Shown here: piece by piece, positions 1-8,035 of the stretch
Layout of the letters: the number at the start of each line of letters is the position of its first letter
How positions within the stretch are numbered: the stretch's first letter is position 1
Source: an uncultured Erysipelotrichaceae bacterium
GTDB taxonomy: Bacteria > Bacillota_I > Bacilli_A > Erysipelotrichales > Erysipelotrichaceae
NCBI GenBank assembly: GCA_937893225.1
Contig: CALBJM010000301.1
Location: 1 to 64,000 of the forward strand
DNA length: 64,000 bases
Reading direction: 5' to 3'
The notes under the pieces: generated by a model
The model's database searches: none
The model's input: only the letters and a program-made list of their open reading frames with translations
What the model was told of the DNA's origin: nothing
Made by a program: the position numbers and the translations under genes

Positions 1-93
1 GACATTGTTTATTTTAAAGAGTATGAGGATGCGTATGAAGCCTTGAAAGATCCAACATTGCTCAATTACATTGATGTATTAAATGAAATATAA
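1..93 (+). CDS. C-terminal end of a tandem-paralogue protein (partial)
   Basis: Frame 1 is open from the window edge to a TAA at 91-93 and encodes 30 residues ending in NYIDVLNEI. The same ending (YTDVLDEI, YNDVLNTI, YTDVLNEL) closes the next two genes and the remnant at 2583-2771, so this is the tail of another member of the same tandem family. Its start lies outside the window. Function unknown. The next gene follows after 11 bases with its own AGGA ribosome binding site. Confidence 0.75.
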   Translation, partial: DIVYFKEYEDAYEALKDPTLLNYIDVLNEI

Positions 94-104
94 AAGGAAC
101 TTTA

Positions 105-614
105 ATGTCTATCTTTTACAAATATATTTTTGAAAATACAAACGATTCAGGTCATCATATAAGAAATTTTTATGCAATTGACAAACAATGCTTTGTTCTA
201 GTTTTTTCGCAGTATAATGATGGTAACATTGGATACGTAGTAAATGTAAGCCATAATATAGGAAATCTTGATCGTTTAGGTGATGATTATGTAAAAATCA
301 ACTTTTCTAATGATATTGAATTGTTAACTGATGTTGAAGATTTATATAAAAAGGTTTACAAATTAGGCGAAATCAATAGCTATGTTTGGCAAAGTGCAGA
401 TCTAAAAGAGACCCCTAAAATCATTCTTCCTATAGTTGATGATGCTATCATATACTCGCCTTTATATAAAAATATAATATTAGGTTATGTTAGCACATTG
501 TTTCTTGATGATATTGATAAACAACATGATTATTTTAAGACATATAACAATATTTCAGAAGCTTTTAAAGATCCGGTCTTTTTAAGCTATACAGATGTGT
601 TGGATGAAATTTGA
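105..614 (+). CDS. Tandem-paralogue family protein, function unknown
   Basis: 169 residues, not recognised. ATG is preceded by AAAGGAA six bases upstream. No signal peptide or membrane segment is evident; the protein is acidic and rich in D, Y, I and N. The last ~60 residues (PKIILP...YTDVLDEI) align by eye with the remnant at 2583-2771, and the closing motif (A-F-K-D-P then Y-T-D-V-L-D-E-I) recurs in the neighbours, so these are tandem duplicates. The next gene's ribosome binding site overlaps this stop codon, suggesting translational coupling. Confidence 0.75.
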   Translation: MSIFYKYIFENTNDSGHHIRNFYAIDKQCFVLVFSQYNDGNIGYVVNVSHNIGNLDRLGDDYVKINFSNDIELLTDVEDLYKKVYKLGEINSYVWQSADLKETPKIILPIVDDAIIYSPLYKNIILGYVSTLFLDDIDKQHDYFKTYNNISEAFKDPVFLSYTDVLDEI

Positions 615-622
615 GGTTGCAC

Positions 623-1135
623 ATGTTAAAAATAGAAAAGTTTGATATTGTTGCGAATGATGCTAAATCAGGTTTAGGAACATTTTTTGTTACAGACACT
701 GAAGTCATTTACGATAAAAAAGCTCTTGCGATTTCTGGCCTAGAATTAAATTTTGAATTTTTACATGTTGTAAAGTCTATTGGTTATAGTCTTCTACATG
801 ACTCTACATGTATCAATCATGATTCGTTTAAAGACATGATAACAAATCTTGATGAATATTTAAACAGATATAACATTGAACCAATAATTTATACGTTGTA
901 TGATAACAAATTAGGACATACATCTATAGGATTAATGCTCTGTAATGATGTAAGTAATGTTATTGTTGATACAGTTACAGAATCTTTTTCAAACATTGAA
1001 TTTAAAGATATTAAAATGCTTGCATCTGGAAAACATTCAGAAAACTTTAGAATCATAAATGATCATGATTCTTTTCTTGATGCTCTAAACTCACCTGAAA
1101 TGATGAACTATAATGATGTTTTAAACACTATCTAA
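623..1135 (+). CDS. Tandem-paralogue family protein, function unknown
   Basis: 170 residues from the ATG at 623. A TTG at 611 is in frame, but GAGG sits correctly in front of 623, so 623 is preferred. The C-terminus (ALNSPEMMNYNDVLNTI) matches the family ending of the genes on both sides, while the rest has diverged. Function not recognised. Very short intergenic gaps indicate one operon with the upstream copies and with the broken copy that follows. Confidence 0.7.
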   Translation: MLKIEKFDIVANDAKSGLGTFFVTDTEVIYDKKALAISGLELNFEFLHVVKSIGYSLLHDSTCINHDSFKDMITNLDEYLNRYNIEPIIYTLYDNKLGHTSIGLMLCNDVSNVIVDTVTESFSNIEFKDIKMLASGKHSENFRIINDHDSFLDALNSPEMMNYNDVLNTI

Positions 1136-1146
1136 AAGGTGTCATA

Positions 1147-1197
1147 ATGCAATATTTTAAAGTGTTCCAACAAATTATTGATTACTATTATTGTTAA
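1147..1197 (+). pseudogene. 5' remnant of a fourth tandem paralogue
   Basis: An AGGTG ribosome binding site at the normal family spacing precedes an ATG opening a frame of only 16 residues (MQYFKVFQQ...YYYC) before TAA. The C-terminal part of a family member resumes at 2583, beyond the TnpB-like gene. Together these look like the two ends of one paralogue whose middle (roughly 90 residues by comparison with its neighbours) has been replaced. The assignment of this short start to the same gene is inference. Confidence 0.45.
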
Positions 1198-1269
1198 AAT
1201 AAGTCTTGATTTTTAATTTTCTATAATTTATAATAAACAAAAATAAGAAATTTTATAAGGTTTCTAAAT

Positions 1270-2583
1270 TTGAAAACAATTAGCTTACCATATACCTGTT
1301 CAGAAGACGACCGTGATTTCATCAGAGATGAAATTCGGAAGTCATCTAATATGGTAAGATATGCGTTCAACAGATACAAAGATTCTAAATCTGAAAAAGA
1401 TATTAGATTGCTTTCTAAAAGCTTATCAAATATTCCTTCAGATTCTTGGTTTATTCAATGTGCAATTAAGAAAGCAAATTATTTGTTTCTTGCAAATAAA
1501 GAAAATGTCATCTTTGGTGGAAAATTTAATTTCTTGCAAAGACTGAAGCATAAATCAAATAAAGATGAGTTTAAATCAGGTAGATTGCTTGGGATTTATT
1601 CGCAGGGTGAGAAATTAGCTAATGGAAACCGTAAATTCAAATTAGATATTGAGAGCAACCAATTTATATTTAAGTTTTCCAAAACTAAACATATCAATCT
1701 TCAGTTACCAAAACTTCATAAGAATTATCTTTATGAATTAATCAACTTAGAAGAGCAATGTAATCAGAAATTATCCAATTTTAGTGTAGAATTAAAATTG
1801 AATAAGATCTGTATTACTTTTGACGATTCCAAAATCTATTGTACTAATTATAATGGAAAATCAAATGTTGTTGCAGGAATTGATATGAATCCAAATTATA
1901 TTGGATTTTCTATTTCTAAATGGGATAATGGAAAGAGAAAGATTCTGCTTGAAGAGCAGTATGATTTATCTTACTTCTCAAGAAACTTACATAAAGCATC
2001 AGATGATGCGAAAAGTAAGTACCAAAACAACAAGCGAATCTTTGAAATCAAAGAGATTGCGAAAGATATAATCAATAAATGCAAATTTTTCCATGTTGGA
2101 AAATTTGGCATCGAAGATTTGTATTTTAAATCAGACAATTCAGGAAAAGGTAAATCTTTCAACAGATTAACGAAGAATAAGTGGAAAAGAGAAGCGTTGG
2201 TTTCTACTTTAAAGAAGCATTGTCTTTTAAACAAAATAGACTTCATAGAAGTCAATTCTGTTTATTCTTCACTCATTGGGAACTTATATAATGAAGCACC
2301 AGACCCAATAGCAGCAAGTTTGGAAATTGCACGACGTGCAATGTTCAAATATATCAAAGGTCAGTTTTATCCAGAGCTTATAGACTCAACCAGTTTGTTC
2401 AACCTATGGAAGGAATCAGCAAGCTGGGTTTATACGAGCTGGAAAGAACTCTTTGATATATTAAAAACGGTGGGATTGAAATACCGCCGTTCTTTAGATT
2501 CTTTTGATTCTGAAGTTTTTAGACTCAAGTCATCTAAATCTATGGTAAATTTATATAAAATTTATAATTGTTTAGATAACTGA
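1270..2583 (+). CDS. tnpB: TnpB-family (IS200/IS605 OrfB-like) RNA-guided nuclease
   Basis: 437 residues from a TTG start with AAGG nine bases upstream; no ATG fits better. The RuvC-like core is visible: GIDMN (Asp205) as RuvC-I, GIEDL (Glu282) as RuvC-II and DPIAASLEIARRA (Asp345) as RuvC-III, so all three acidic residues are present. The CxxC...CxxC zinc finger usually found between RuvC-II and III in TnpB is missing; instead there is VYSSLIGNLY, as in TnpB-related proteins. No TnpA lies nearby. It sits between remnants of a family gene, consistent with insertion or homing. TnpB proteins use a guide RNA from the element's right end to cut DNA; activity here is inferred. Confidence 0.8.
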   Translation: MKTISLPYTCSEDDRDFIRDEIRKSSNMVRYAFNRYKDSKSEKDIRLLSKSLSNIPSDSWFIQCAIKKANYLFLANKENVIFGGKFNFLQRLKHKSNKDEFKSGRLLGIYSQGEKLANGNRKFKLDIESNQFIFKFSKTKHINLQLPKLHKNYLYELINLEEQCNQKLSNFSVELKLNKICITFDDSKIYCTNYNGKSNVVAGIDMNPNYIGFSISKWDNGKRKILLEEQYDLSYFSRNLHKASDDAKSKYQNNKRIFEIKEIAKDIINKCKFFHVGKFGIEDLYFKSDNSGKGKSFNRLTKNKWKREALVSTLKKHCLLNKIDFIEVNSVYSSLIGNLYNEAPDPIAASLEIARRAMFKYIKGQFYPELIDSTSLFNLWKESASWVYTSWKELFDILKTVGLKYRRSLDSFDSEVFRLKSSKSMVNLYKIYNCLDN

Positions 2584-2600
2584 GTTATTTTAAACTCCCA
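2466..2600 (+). ncRNA. Candidate omega/guide RNA at the 3' end of the TnpB-like gene
   Basis: The last ~120 bases of the tnpB-like ORF can form two stems: AACGGTGG/CCGCCGTT at 2466-2473 and 2484-2491 (8 bp with one G-T pair) and TTTAGAT/ATCTAAA at 2493-2499 and 2532-2538. TnpB guide RNAs typically overlap the 3' end of the gene, with the guide in the flanking host sequence just beyond. Here that flank would begin near the stop codon at 2583. Position and structure only; no homology evidence. Confidence 0.25.
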
Positions 2601-2771
2601 TCCGATATCATTCTTTATGCTCCAAAAAATACTTTTCAATGTAGCTATATTTCTGACATAAATGATTTAATCAATTTTGATCATGACTATGTAAAACAAT
2701 ACAAAAGTGCAAAAGAAGCTTTAAATGATGTAATTTTTAAAAACTACACTGATGTTCTAAATGAACTATAA
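2583..2771 (+). pseudogene. 3' remnant of the interrupted tandem paralogue
   Basis: Directly after the TnpB-like stop codon a frame without its own start runs to TAA at 2769-2771. It encodes about 62 residues (LPSDIILYAPKN...NYTDVLNEL) that align with the last 60 residues of the 105-614 protein (LPIVDDAIIYSPLYKN...SYTDVLDEI). It therefore marks the C-terminal end of a broken family member and gives the right-hand junction of the inserted or replacing segment. Confidence 0.7.
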
Positions 2772-2777
2772 AATATG

Positions 2778-2806
2778 TTGACAATGTTTTCTTTATATGA
2801 TATGTA
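2778..2806 (+). promoter_or_regulatory. Sigma-70-like promoter for the deaminase gene
   Basis: TTGACA at 2778-2783, a 17-base spacer and TATGTA at 2801-2806. It lies just after the remnant stop codon and about 30 bases before the deaminase ATG. It matches in layout the promoters at 6870, 7869 and 9145. Confidence 0.65.
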
Positions 2807-2837
2807 TAACTTATTGTTCAACAAAAGAAGAAACTAA

Positions 2838-3242
2838 ATGATTTACCAATCTATTATTAATGCAGCTATTGAAGAAGCTAAAAAATCTACTTGCTACCCT
2901 CGTATTGGGGCTATCATTTTTAAGGGAAAACGTATTTTTTCTCGCGGTTATAATGATATTCGTAGTTCAAGCATTCCTATGAAACATCGCCATTGGCCTG
3001 AATCTTTGCATGCTGAACAATCGGCTTTACTTAAAGTAGATTGGAATACCCTTAAAGGTTGCTCGATTTTGGTCTATCGCTATTCGAAAGATAAAGTTGT
3101 AGGATGTGCAAAACCTTGTCCTATGTGTGAAAAGATTATCCGTCACGTTGGAATTAAAAATGTTTATTATTCTGATGATGATGGAACTATCACGCATGTA
3201 AAATACGGTGCAATTGATGAAACGAAACTAAAGCAAGATTAA
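2838..3242 (+). CDS. dCMP/cytidine deaminase family protein
   Basis: 134 residues with the zinc-dependent deaminase signature: HAE at 58-60 (zinc histidine and catalytic glutamate) and PCPMC at 93-97 (zinc cysteines 94 and 97). Length and architecture fit phage deoxycytidylate deaminases, which turn dCMP into dUMP for dTTP synthesis. A dUTPase is encoded at 35.9-36.3 kb in this window. Action on a free nucleoside or another base cannot be excluded from sequence alone. Transcription probably starts from the promoter at 2778. Confidence 0.8.
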   Translation: MIYQSIINAAIEEAKKSTCYPRIGAIIFKGKRIFSRGYNDIRSSSIPMKHRHWPESLHAEQSALLKVDWNTLKGCSILVYRYSKDKVVGCAKPCPMCEKIIRHVGIKNVYYSDDDGTITHVKYGAIDETKLKQD

Positions 3243-3256
3243 AATTTTAATTCTCC

Positions 3257-3261
3257 GTTCT
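3257..3261 (+). promoter_or_regulatory. GTTCT motif upstream of the tail-fibre gene
   Basis: GTTCT followed by AAAGATAGG, 40 bases before the ATG at 3302. One of more than a dozen same-orientation copies found before transcription units, mostly for virion proteins; see the finding on this motif. Function as a late promoter element is inferred. Confidence 0.35.
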
Positions 3262-3301
3262 AAAGATAGGAAACTAAATTTATGATGGGGAAATAAAGCC
3301 T

Positions 3302-5992
3302 ATGGCTAAAACTTGCAAGTTTAAATTATTCGTAGATAATGTTTCTGATGCAAGCATTAAGTTAAATGAAATTGCTCGAAACCAAATTGAAGTACCTGCT
3401 GGAACAACCGTAAAATGGATTGCTTCTAAAGACGGTTTTCAATCTGATATGGGTGAAATCAAACTTGATAGCAGTGTTGCTATCACTGTTCATTTAGCTC
3501 GCAATGATGCTAAAGTCAAAAACACATATACGAAACTTTATAAAGACGAAGACGGTAAATACGTTACTGAAAACTCTGAATTGACCCCTGCTGGCAAATG
3601 TTTGCCTGCATCAGAAGGTCAAGAAGGAAAAGTTCTTTCAGTTATGGAAGGTGGCTTCGTTGATTGGGTAGAACAATCAGGTGAAGGCGGTTCAACTGCT
3701 GCTCTAGAACGTAAAGTTCAAGCAAACACAACTGCTATTGCCGAAGTTAAATCATCAGTTTCTGATTTAGATGCAAAAGTTGATTCTTCTTTAGCTGAAA
3801 AAGCTGAAAAAAATGACGTAGTTGCTCTATCAGAAAAGGTTGATCTTAAAGCTGAAAAAAGTGTTGTTGAAGGTTTAAGCTCAAAACTATCTACTGTTGA
3901 ACAAGATTTGATTGTTGATAAAAAGAATCTAGCTGATAATTATTGGGACTCAAATTCTACAGCGGCTCAAATCGAATCTTCTGCTGAAACTGTTAAAGCT
4001 GAACTTTCTGTTACATTAAACAAAAAAGCTGATAAAGCTACAACTCTTGAAGGATATGGTATTGCTGATGCTTATACAAAAGCTGAAGTTGATGCTAAAA
4101 CAAGCTCTTTCATGAAGTATAAAGGTCAAGTTGAAACAACAAATGATCTACCTCAAGATGCAGAAATTGGTGACGTTTATAACGTTAAATCAACAGGTGC
4201 GAATTATGCTTGGGATGGTTCTGAATGGGATAAACTATCTGAAACAATTGACCTTTCAGTGTTTGCTGAAAAATCTGAAGTCAATGAAAAAGTTGCTGGC
4301 ATTTCAGAAGATTTGAATGTTGAAAAAGAACGTGCATTAGCTGCTGAAGAAGCTGCAATGAACGAAGTTGCCAAAAAGCAAGATAAATTTGAAGTAGCTG
4401 AAAATTTGAAACTTGAAGAAAATAAACTGGATGTTAATAAAGATAAAGTTGTTACATTCAGTGATTACGAAGGTCGTAAAATTATTCAGTTAGAAAACCA
4501 TGATGCCTTTTCTGGTATTATGACAACTGGCGAAGGTGCAAACCTTGCAATGATTTCAAAATGGGATGTTGCTGATTTTGGTTCAGTTAAAGTTCATTTA
4601 AACTTGAATTCAAAAGATGCCGCAACAATCAATGATAACGATACCATTGCGACTGATAAAGATTTAGCGTTAAAAGCTGATAAAGAAGAAGTTTCTGCTA
4701 TTTCTGAAAAACTAGATCTTAAGGCTGACAAAACTGCTTTAGACGACGTTGATGCTAAATTTGCTGATAAAGCTGATAAAGCTGATACATATTCAAAAGC
4801 TGAAGTTGATGAAAAGATTACGAGTATTGATCTCTCGACCCTGGCGACAAAAGAAGAAATGTCTGCTGATTTAGCTTTAAAGGCGAATAAAGCTGATGTT
4901 GACACTTCTGTTGCTGGACTTAATACTTCACTGGAATCTAAAGCGGATAAAGTTGATTTGGAAGATTTAAGTGGTAAAGTTGAATTAAAAGCTGAAAAGT
5001 CTGAACTGACATCTGAAGTTGAAGGTTTGAATGGTTCTATCAACCTGAAAGCTGACAAATCAGAATTGAATTCAGTTAAACAAACTGCGATATCAGCGTC
5101 TGGTTCAGCTGAATCCGCTTTAACACGCTTAACTGCTCTTGAAGAACGTGTCTCTCAATTAGCAAAAACATCAATTGAACCTGTTACAATCGAAACAACT
5201 GAACCTACAACATTGTCTGATACAACAAAAGATTATGTTATTTCAGGTAACATTGCTGCGACATTGAATGCAACAGGTAAATCAGTTGATCTAAAAGGTG
5301 TCGAAGTTACAAACGACGCTCGTGTAAAGGTTTCTGCTGCTGAAGAAACTCGTCTGATTGATACAACGATCACTGGCGAATTCAAGAAATCTAGCGGAAA
5401 TACAGTTGTTGCTGTCAGTAACTCTGAAACAATTACTTTCAGAAATATGAATATTGATGCAACCTTGTATAACTGTATTGAAATTGGCTTATCTGGTGAT
5501 AAACTGGCTAAAAACATTTTGTTTGAAAATTGCAACTTCCGTGGTAACTTTACAAACAACGCTGTTTCAATCTTTGGTACGCAAGCCAACGCTGTTGTTA
5601 ACTTTAATAATTGCTATTTCGAACATGTTTCAAACGTTTTGCGTTTGTCAAACAGAACGAATACATCTATGACAGTTAACTTTACCAACTGCTCTTGCGA
5701 CTATTGGGAAACAGTTCCAAAATGGGCCGGTATGTTGATTTGTCAAGACTATACTTCACCTCTTGATAAAGTTGAAGAAAATAACTTGTTTGCACCTGAA
5801 AAAATTATTGTAAACATTTACAACTTCAAAATGCCTGGAGGTGAATTGATGAAACCTATTGCTGAAGAAGATATGCCGTTAGCATGTGGTTCACAAATCA
5901 CTGGAAAACAATTGTTCTACGTTTACACTGATAAAGATGATAAAATTCATCCTTATGTCAAGGAACGTTATCCAAAAATCAACATTGCATAA
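3302..5992 (+). CDS. Long tail fibre protein with coiled-coil repeats and beta-helix tip
   Basis: 896 residues. Residues ~1-110 are a small beta-rich domain with a junction like AEGQEGKVLS. From ~130 to 620 there are repeated heptad-like blocks (variants of LKADKSEL, KAEKSEV, YTKAEVDAK), typical of trimeric coiled-coil fibre shafts. A compact FMKYKGQVETTNDLP domain at ~270 resembles fibre repeats that start with a query of given versus expected. Residues ~640-880 have the regular N-rich short strands (FRNMNIDATLYN, NFTNCSC) of a right-handed beta-helix. Probably a receptor-binding fibre. Followed by a strong terminator. Confidence 0.75.
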   Translation: MAKTCKFKLFVDNVSDASIKLNEIARNQIEVPAGTTVKWIASKDGFQSDMGEIKLDSSVAITVHLARNDAKVKNTYTKLYKDEDGKYVTENSELTPAGKCLPASEGQEGKVLSVMEGGFVDWVEQSGEGGSTAALERKVQANTTAIAEVKSSVSDLDAKVDSSLAEKAEKNDVVALSEKVDLKAEKSVVEGLSSKLSTVEQDLIVDKKNLADNYWDSNSTAAQIESSAETVKAELSVTLNKKADKATTLEGYGIADAYTKAEVDAKTSSFMKYKGQVETTNDLPQDAEIGDVYNVKSTGANYAWDGSEWDKLSETIDLSVFAEKSEVNEKVAGISEDLNVEKERALAAEEAAMNEVAKKQDKFEVAENLKLEENKLDVNKDKVVTFSDYEGRKIIQLENHDAFSGIMTTGEGANLAMISKWDVADFGSVKVHLNLNSKDAATINDNDTIATDKDLALKADKEEVSAISEKLDLKADKTALDDVDAKFADKADKADTYSKAEVDEKITSIDLSTLATKEEMSADLALKANKADVDTSVAGLNTSLESKADKVDLEDLSGKVELKAEKSELTSEVEGLNGSINLKADKSELNSVKQTAISASGSAESALTRLTALEERVSQLAKTSIEPVTIETTEPTTLSDTTKDYVISGNIAATLNATGKSVDLKGVEVTNDARVKVSAAEETRLIDTTITGEFKKSSGNTVVAVSNSETITFRNMNIDATLYNCIEIGLSGDKLAKNILFENCNFRGNFTNNAVSIFGTQANAVVNFNNCYFEHVSNVLRLSNRTNTSMTVNFTNCSCDYWETVPKWAGMLICQDYTSPLDKVEENNLFAPEKIIVNIYNFKMPGGELMKPIAEEDMPLACGSQITGKQLFYVYTDKDDKIHPYVKERYPKINIA

Positions 5993-6000
5993 CAATAAAA

Positions 6001-6027
6001 AGAAAGGCCGCTTAAAGCGGCCTTTCT
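6001..6027. terminator. Bidirectional rho-independent terminator
   Basis: Perfect 12-bp stem (AGAAAGGCCGCT / AGCGGCCTTTCT) with a 3-base loop, flanked by an A-run on the left that becomes a U-run on the minus strand. It separates the convergent genes ending at 5992 (+) and 6047 (-). Confidence 0.9.
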
Positions 6028-6046
6028 GCTTAACACAACAACTTTG

Positions 6047-6499
6047 TCAAGATTCGGTAGTAGTTGCTTTGATTTCAGCTAACTGCGCTTCTAGGGCATT
6101 TATTTCGTCCCTAATAGCTTGACGTTCAGCCTTAATTGGTGCGTACTCTTCTTCTGAAATCCAACCTTCAGCAAATTTAATTGCTTTATAATCAGATTGA
6201 CTTAAAAGACATTTCTTTTCTGCAATTTCAGATTGTATCTTTTCTGCTTCTGTTGGAACATATTCTTCGATTTCTTTTTCTTTTTCAACTTCCTCGTATT
6301 CCCATTCAGAAGTTTCTTTGTTCCATTTAATTTTAAAACCTTCTTTTTCTTTTAAAGGTTTTGTTAAAGTGGAATCTCCAGGGATCAGGTAGATATCTTT
6401 ACCGGCCAATTTAGATTCCAACGGGTCAATTTGGCGTTCCATTTCACCAATATAATACCCTTTATCATCATAATGATATGCAACTGGTTTCTTCGCCAT
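6047..6499 (-). CDS. Tail-fibre assembly chaperone-like protein
   Basis: 150 residues. The C-terminal half (LSQSDYKAIKFAEG... RQAIRDEINALEAQ) is typical of tail-fibre assembly or Tfa-like chaperones and phage tail proteins of that group. The N-terminal half is a short beta-rich region (YHYDDKGYYIGEME) also usual in this family. It lies convergent to, and directly beside, the long fibre gene, which fits a role in folding or attaching that fibre. ATG with weak Shine-Dalgarno. Family level only. Confidence 0.6.
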   Translation of the reverse strand: MAKKPVAYHYDDKGYYIGEMERQIDPLESKLAGKDIYLIPGDSTLTKPLKEKEGFKIKWNKETSEWEYEEVEKEKEIEEYVPTEAEKIQSEIAEKKCLLSQSDYKAIKFAEGWISEEEYAPIKAERQAIRDEINALEAQLAEIKATTTES

Positions 6500-6520
6500 T
6501 ATAACAACCTATCTTGACAA

Positions 6521-6781
6521 TTAACCTAAAGCTTTAATGAACGCTTCACGCAAAGCTTCAGAATCATATGTTTCTTTTTCAACCATTTCAACTAAACTCT
6601 TATTGAAGAGTTCGACAACTGACTCTTCAAATTTATTGTTGTCTTCATCAACGTTAGCAACACCTTCTTCATTGCCAACTTCTTCAGGTTCGTTAATTGC
6701 CACATCTGAATTAATATTTTCATCAGCAGCATCTTGCGTCAATTCAGGTAGATTATCTAAATTTAAAGCTTCTTCAGACAT
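6521..6781 (-). CDS. Small acidic protein of unknown function
   Basis: 86 residues, very acidic (many E and D), without cysteine, signal peptide or membrane segment. Probably in one unit with the downstream chaperone-like gene, 21 bases away. A GTTCT motif lies 36 bases before the ATG. Not recognised; a scaffold-like or inhibitory role cannot be judged. Confidence 0.6.
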   Translation of the reverse strand: MSEEALNLDNLPELTQDAADENINSDVAINEPEEVGNEEGVANVDEDNNKFEESVVELFNKSLVEMVEKETYDSEALREAFIKALG

Positions 6782-6817
6782 TGTTATACACCATTTGTTG
6801 TGTTAAATTATAAATTT

Positions 6818-6822
6818 AGAAC
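6818..6822 (-). promoter_or_regulatory. GTTCT motif upstream of the 6781 gene
   Basis: On the minus strand AAAGTTCTAAATTTATAAT; a TATAAT-like sequence follows eight bases later. One copy of the recurring motif described in the findings. Confidence 0.35.
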
Positions 6823-6869
6823 TTTACATATTTATTCTAAACAAATTCGCAATTTATTTAACTTTAGAA

Positions 6870-6898
6870 TTGACAGAATGTTCTTCTTTGTGTACACT
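6870..6898 (+). promoter_or_regulatory. Sigma-70-like promoter for the methyltransferase gene
   Basis: TTGACA at 6870-6875, a 17-base spacer, TACACT at 6893-6898. The TTG at 6870 is in frame with the methyltransferase but is the -35 box itself, so the gene cannot start there; the ATG at 6942 is used instead. Confidence 0.75.
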
Positions 6899-6941
6899 GT
6901 TCCTAAATCTAAAATTTGACTATTTTGTGGAAACAACTAAA

Positions 6942-7868
6942 ATGACAACTACAATACAACCTAAATACCCTGCTTCCTATTATGATGATATTTATATCGA
7001 AGTATCTGATAAATCAGTGGCGCAAGAATGGAAGCACATCAAAAAAGAAGATCGTGGGTATTCCGCATTATATAATACAAATAAGATTATTAATAAATAT
7101 CAATCAAAAGAAATGTTTAAACATGAGATTGATATGTGGAATAAAAACGAAGATTATCATGGCAAACCATTGCGTGAGTGGTTGTATGAAAACCGCAAAT
7201 TTTACATCAATAAAGGTTTTGGTGAATTAACTAAAGGTGAAGTTATTCAAGGTTTTCGTAAATCTGGAATTTACCGTGGCAAAAGTTATCATTCACCTTT
7301 TTACATTAAACAATTCATTAAAGACTTTAATGTAAAATCAATCTATGACCCTTGTGGTGGTTGGGGACACCGTTGTCTAGGGGCTATTTCTATTCCAGAT
7401 ATCACATACATTTATAATGACATCAATACAGCAACATACAATAATGTTAAAGAAATGTATAAAGATATGAAACAACTTGATAATAGCATTTCTGATAAAA
7501 TTTATTTTAACAACGAGGATGCTGCCACTTTCATTCCTGAACAGGATTATGAAGCTGTATTTACATGTCCGCCATACTTTAATCAGGAAATATATTCTGA
7601 TAAAGGTGCTGAACACCTTTCAAAAAAGGATTTCTTAATTTGGTGGAAAAATGCTGTTGATACTGCAACAGCTAAAGATTCTTGCAAAATCTTCTCTTTC
7701 ATCATCAGTAATAAATATAAAGAAAAAATGATGAGCGTCGTTGATGATGCTGTTTTCGATTTCGTTAAAGAACAAGAAATTGGTTCACACACAAATAACA
7801 ACCATTTTCAACGTAAAGGTAACGTATCCAGAAACGGAGAAGTTCTTTTGATTTGGGAAAAGAAATAG
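6942..7868 (+). CDS. DNA methyltransferase (adenine/cytosine-N4 type)
   Basis: 308 residues from the ATG at 6942. DPCGGWGHR (residues 136-144) is the AdoMet-binding motif I and TCPPYF (208-213) is the catalytic (D/N/S)PPY-type motif, with a cysteine where Asp, Asn or Ser is usual. A final NGEVLLIWEKK strand fits a Rossmann methyltransferase. No restriction partner is nearby, so it is probably an orphan enzyme that marks phage or host DNA; target unknown. The variant CPPY motif is also seen in several phage DNA methylases. Transcribed from the promoter at 6870. Confidence 0.7.
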   Translation: MTTTIQPKYPASYYDDIYIEVSDKSVAQEWKHIKKEDRGYSALYNTNKIINKYQSKEMFKHEIDMWNKNEDYHGKPLREWLYENRKFYINKGFGELTKGEVIQGFRKSGIYRGKSYHSPFYIKQFIKDFNVKSIYDPCGGWGHRCLGAISIPDITYIYNDINTATYNNVKEMYKDMKQLDNSISDKIYFNNEDAATFIPEQDYEAVFTCPPYFNQEIYSDKGAEHLSKKDFLIWWKNAVDTATAKDSCKIFSFIISNKYKEKMMSVVDDAVFDFVKEQEIGSHTNNNHFQRKGNVSRNGEVLLIWEKK

Positions 7869-7897
7869 TTGACATTTGTTTGTACGTGTTGTATAAA
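7869..7897 (+). promoter_or_regulatory. Sigma-70-like promoter
   Basis: TTGACA at 7869-7874, 17-base spacer, TATAAA at 7892-7897, immediately after the methyltransferase stop codon. It should drive the 28-residue ORF at 7931 and the polymerase fragment gene at 8036. Confidence 0.75.
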
Positions 7898-7930
7898 TGT
7901 ACAAATGGAACAACTTAAGGCTATTTGATA

Positions 7931-8017
7931 ATGGTTGATTATACTAAACGTCAAAATGTAACTGTTGAAGAATTTTTTAACTTGAAACAATTTTATTCTT
8001 GGTTTAATTCGCTATAA
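7931..8017 (+). CDS. Putative 28-residue leader-like peptide
   Basis: ATG at 7931 with TAAGG about ten bases upstream opens a 28-codon frame (MVDYTKRQNV... FYSWFNSL). It lies between a clear promoter and the polymerase fragment gene, 18 bases before the latter's ATG. No homology recognised. It may be a real small protein, an upstream ORF affecting translation, or chance. Confidence 0.35.
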   Translation: MVDYTKRQNVTVEEFFNLKQFYSWFNSL

Positions 8018-8035
8018 ACAACTAAAAGGTGTGAA

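Noticed and set aside
1198..1269. Group I intron around the TnpB-like gene (IStron)
   Set aside because: No P1-guide pairing or conserved core like that at 10.1-10.3 kb could be found in the flanks.
4594..5058. 154-codon minus-strand open frame inside the tail fibre
   Set aside because: Mirror of the repeated KAD/AEK codons in the coiled-coil region; low-complexity S/L/A composition and no ribosome binding site.
6500..6520. TTGACA on the + strand near 6513 as a promoter
   Set aside because: Runs into the opposite-strand gene, with no -10 at 16-18 bases and no + strand gene downstream.
6870..6941. Upstream start (TTG at 6870) for the methyltransferase
   Set aside because: The TTG is the first three bases of a TTGACA -35 box with a matching -10 at 6893; the ATG at 6942 lies past the predicted transcription start.
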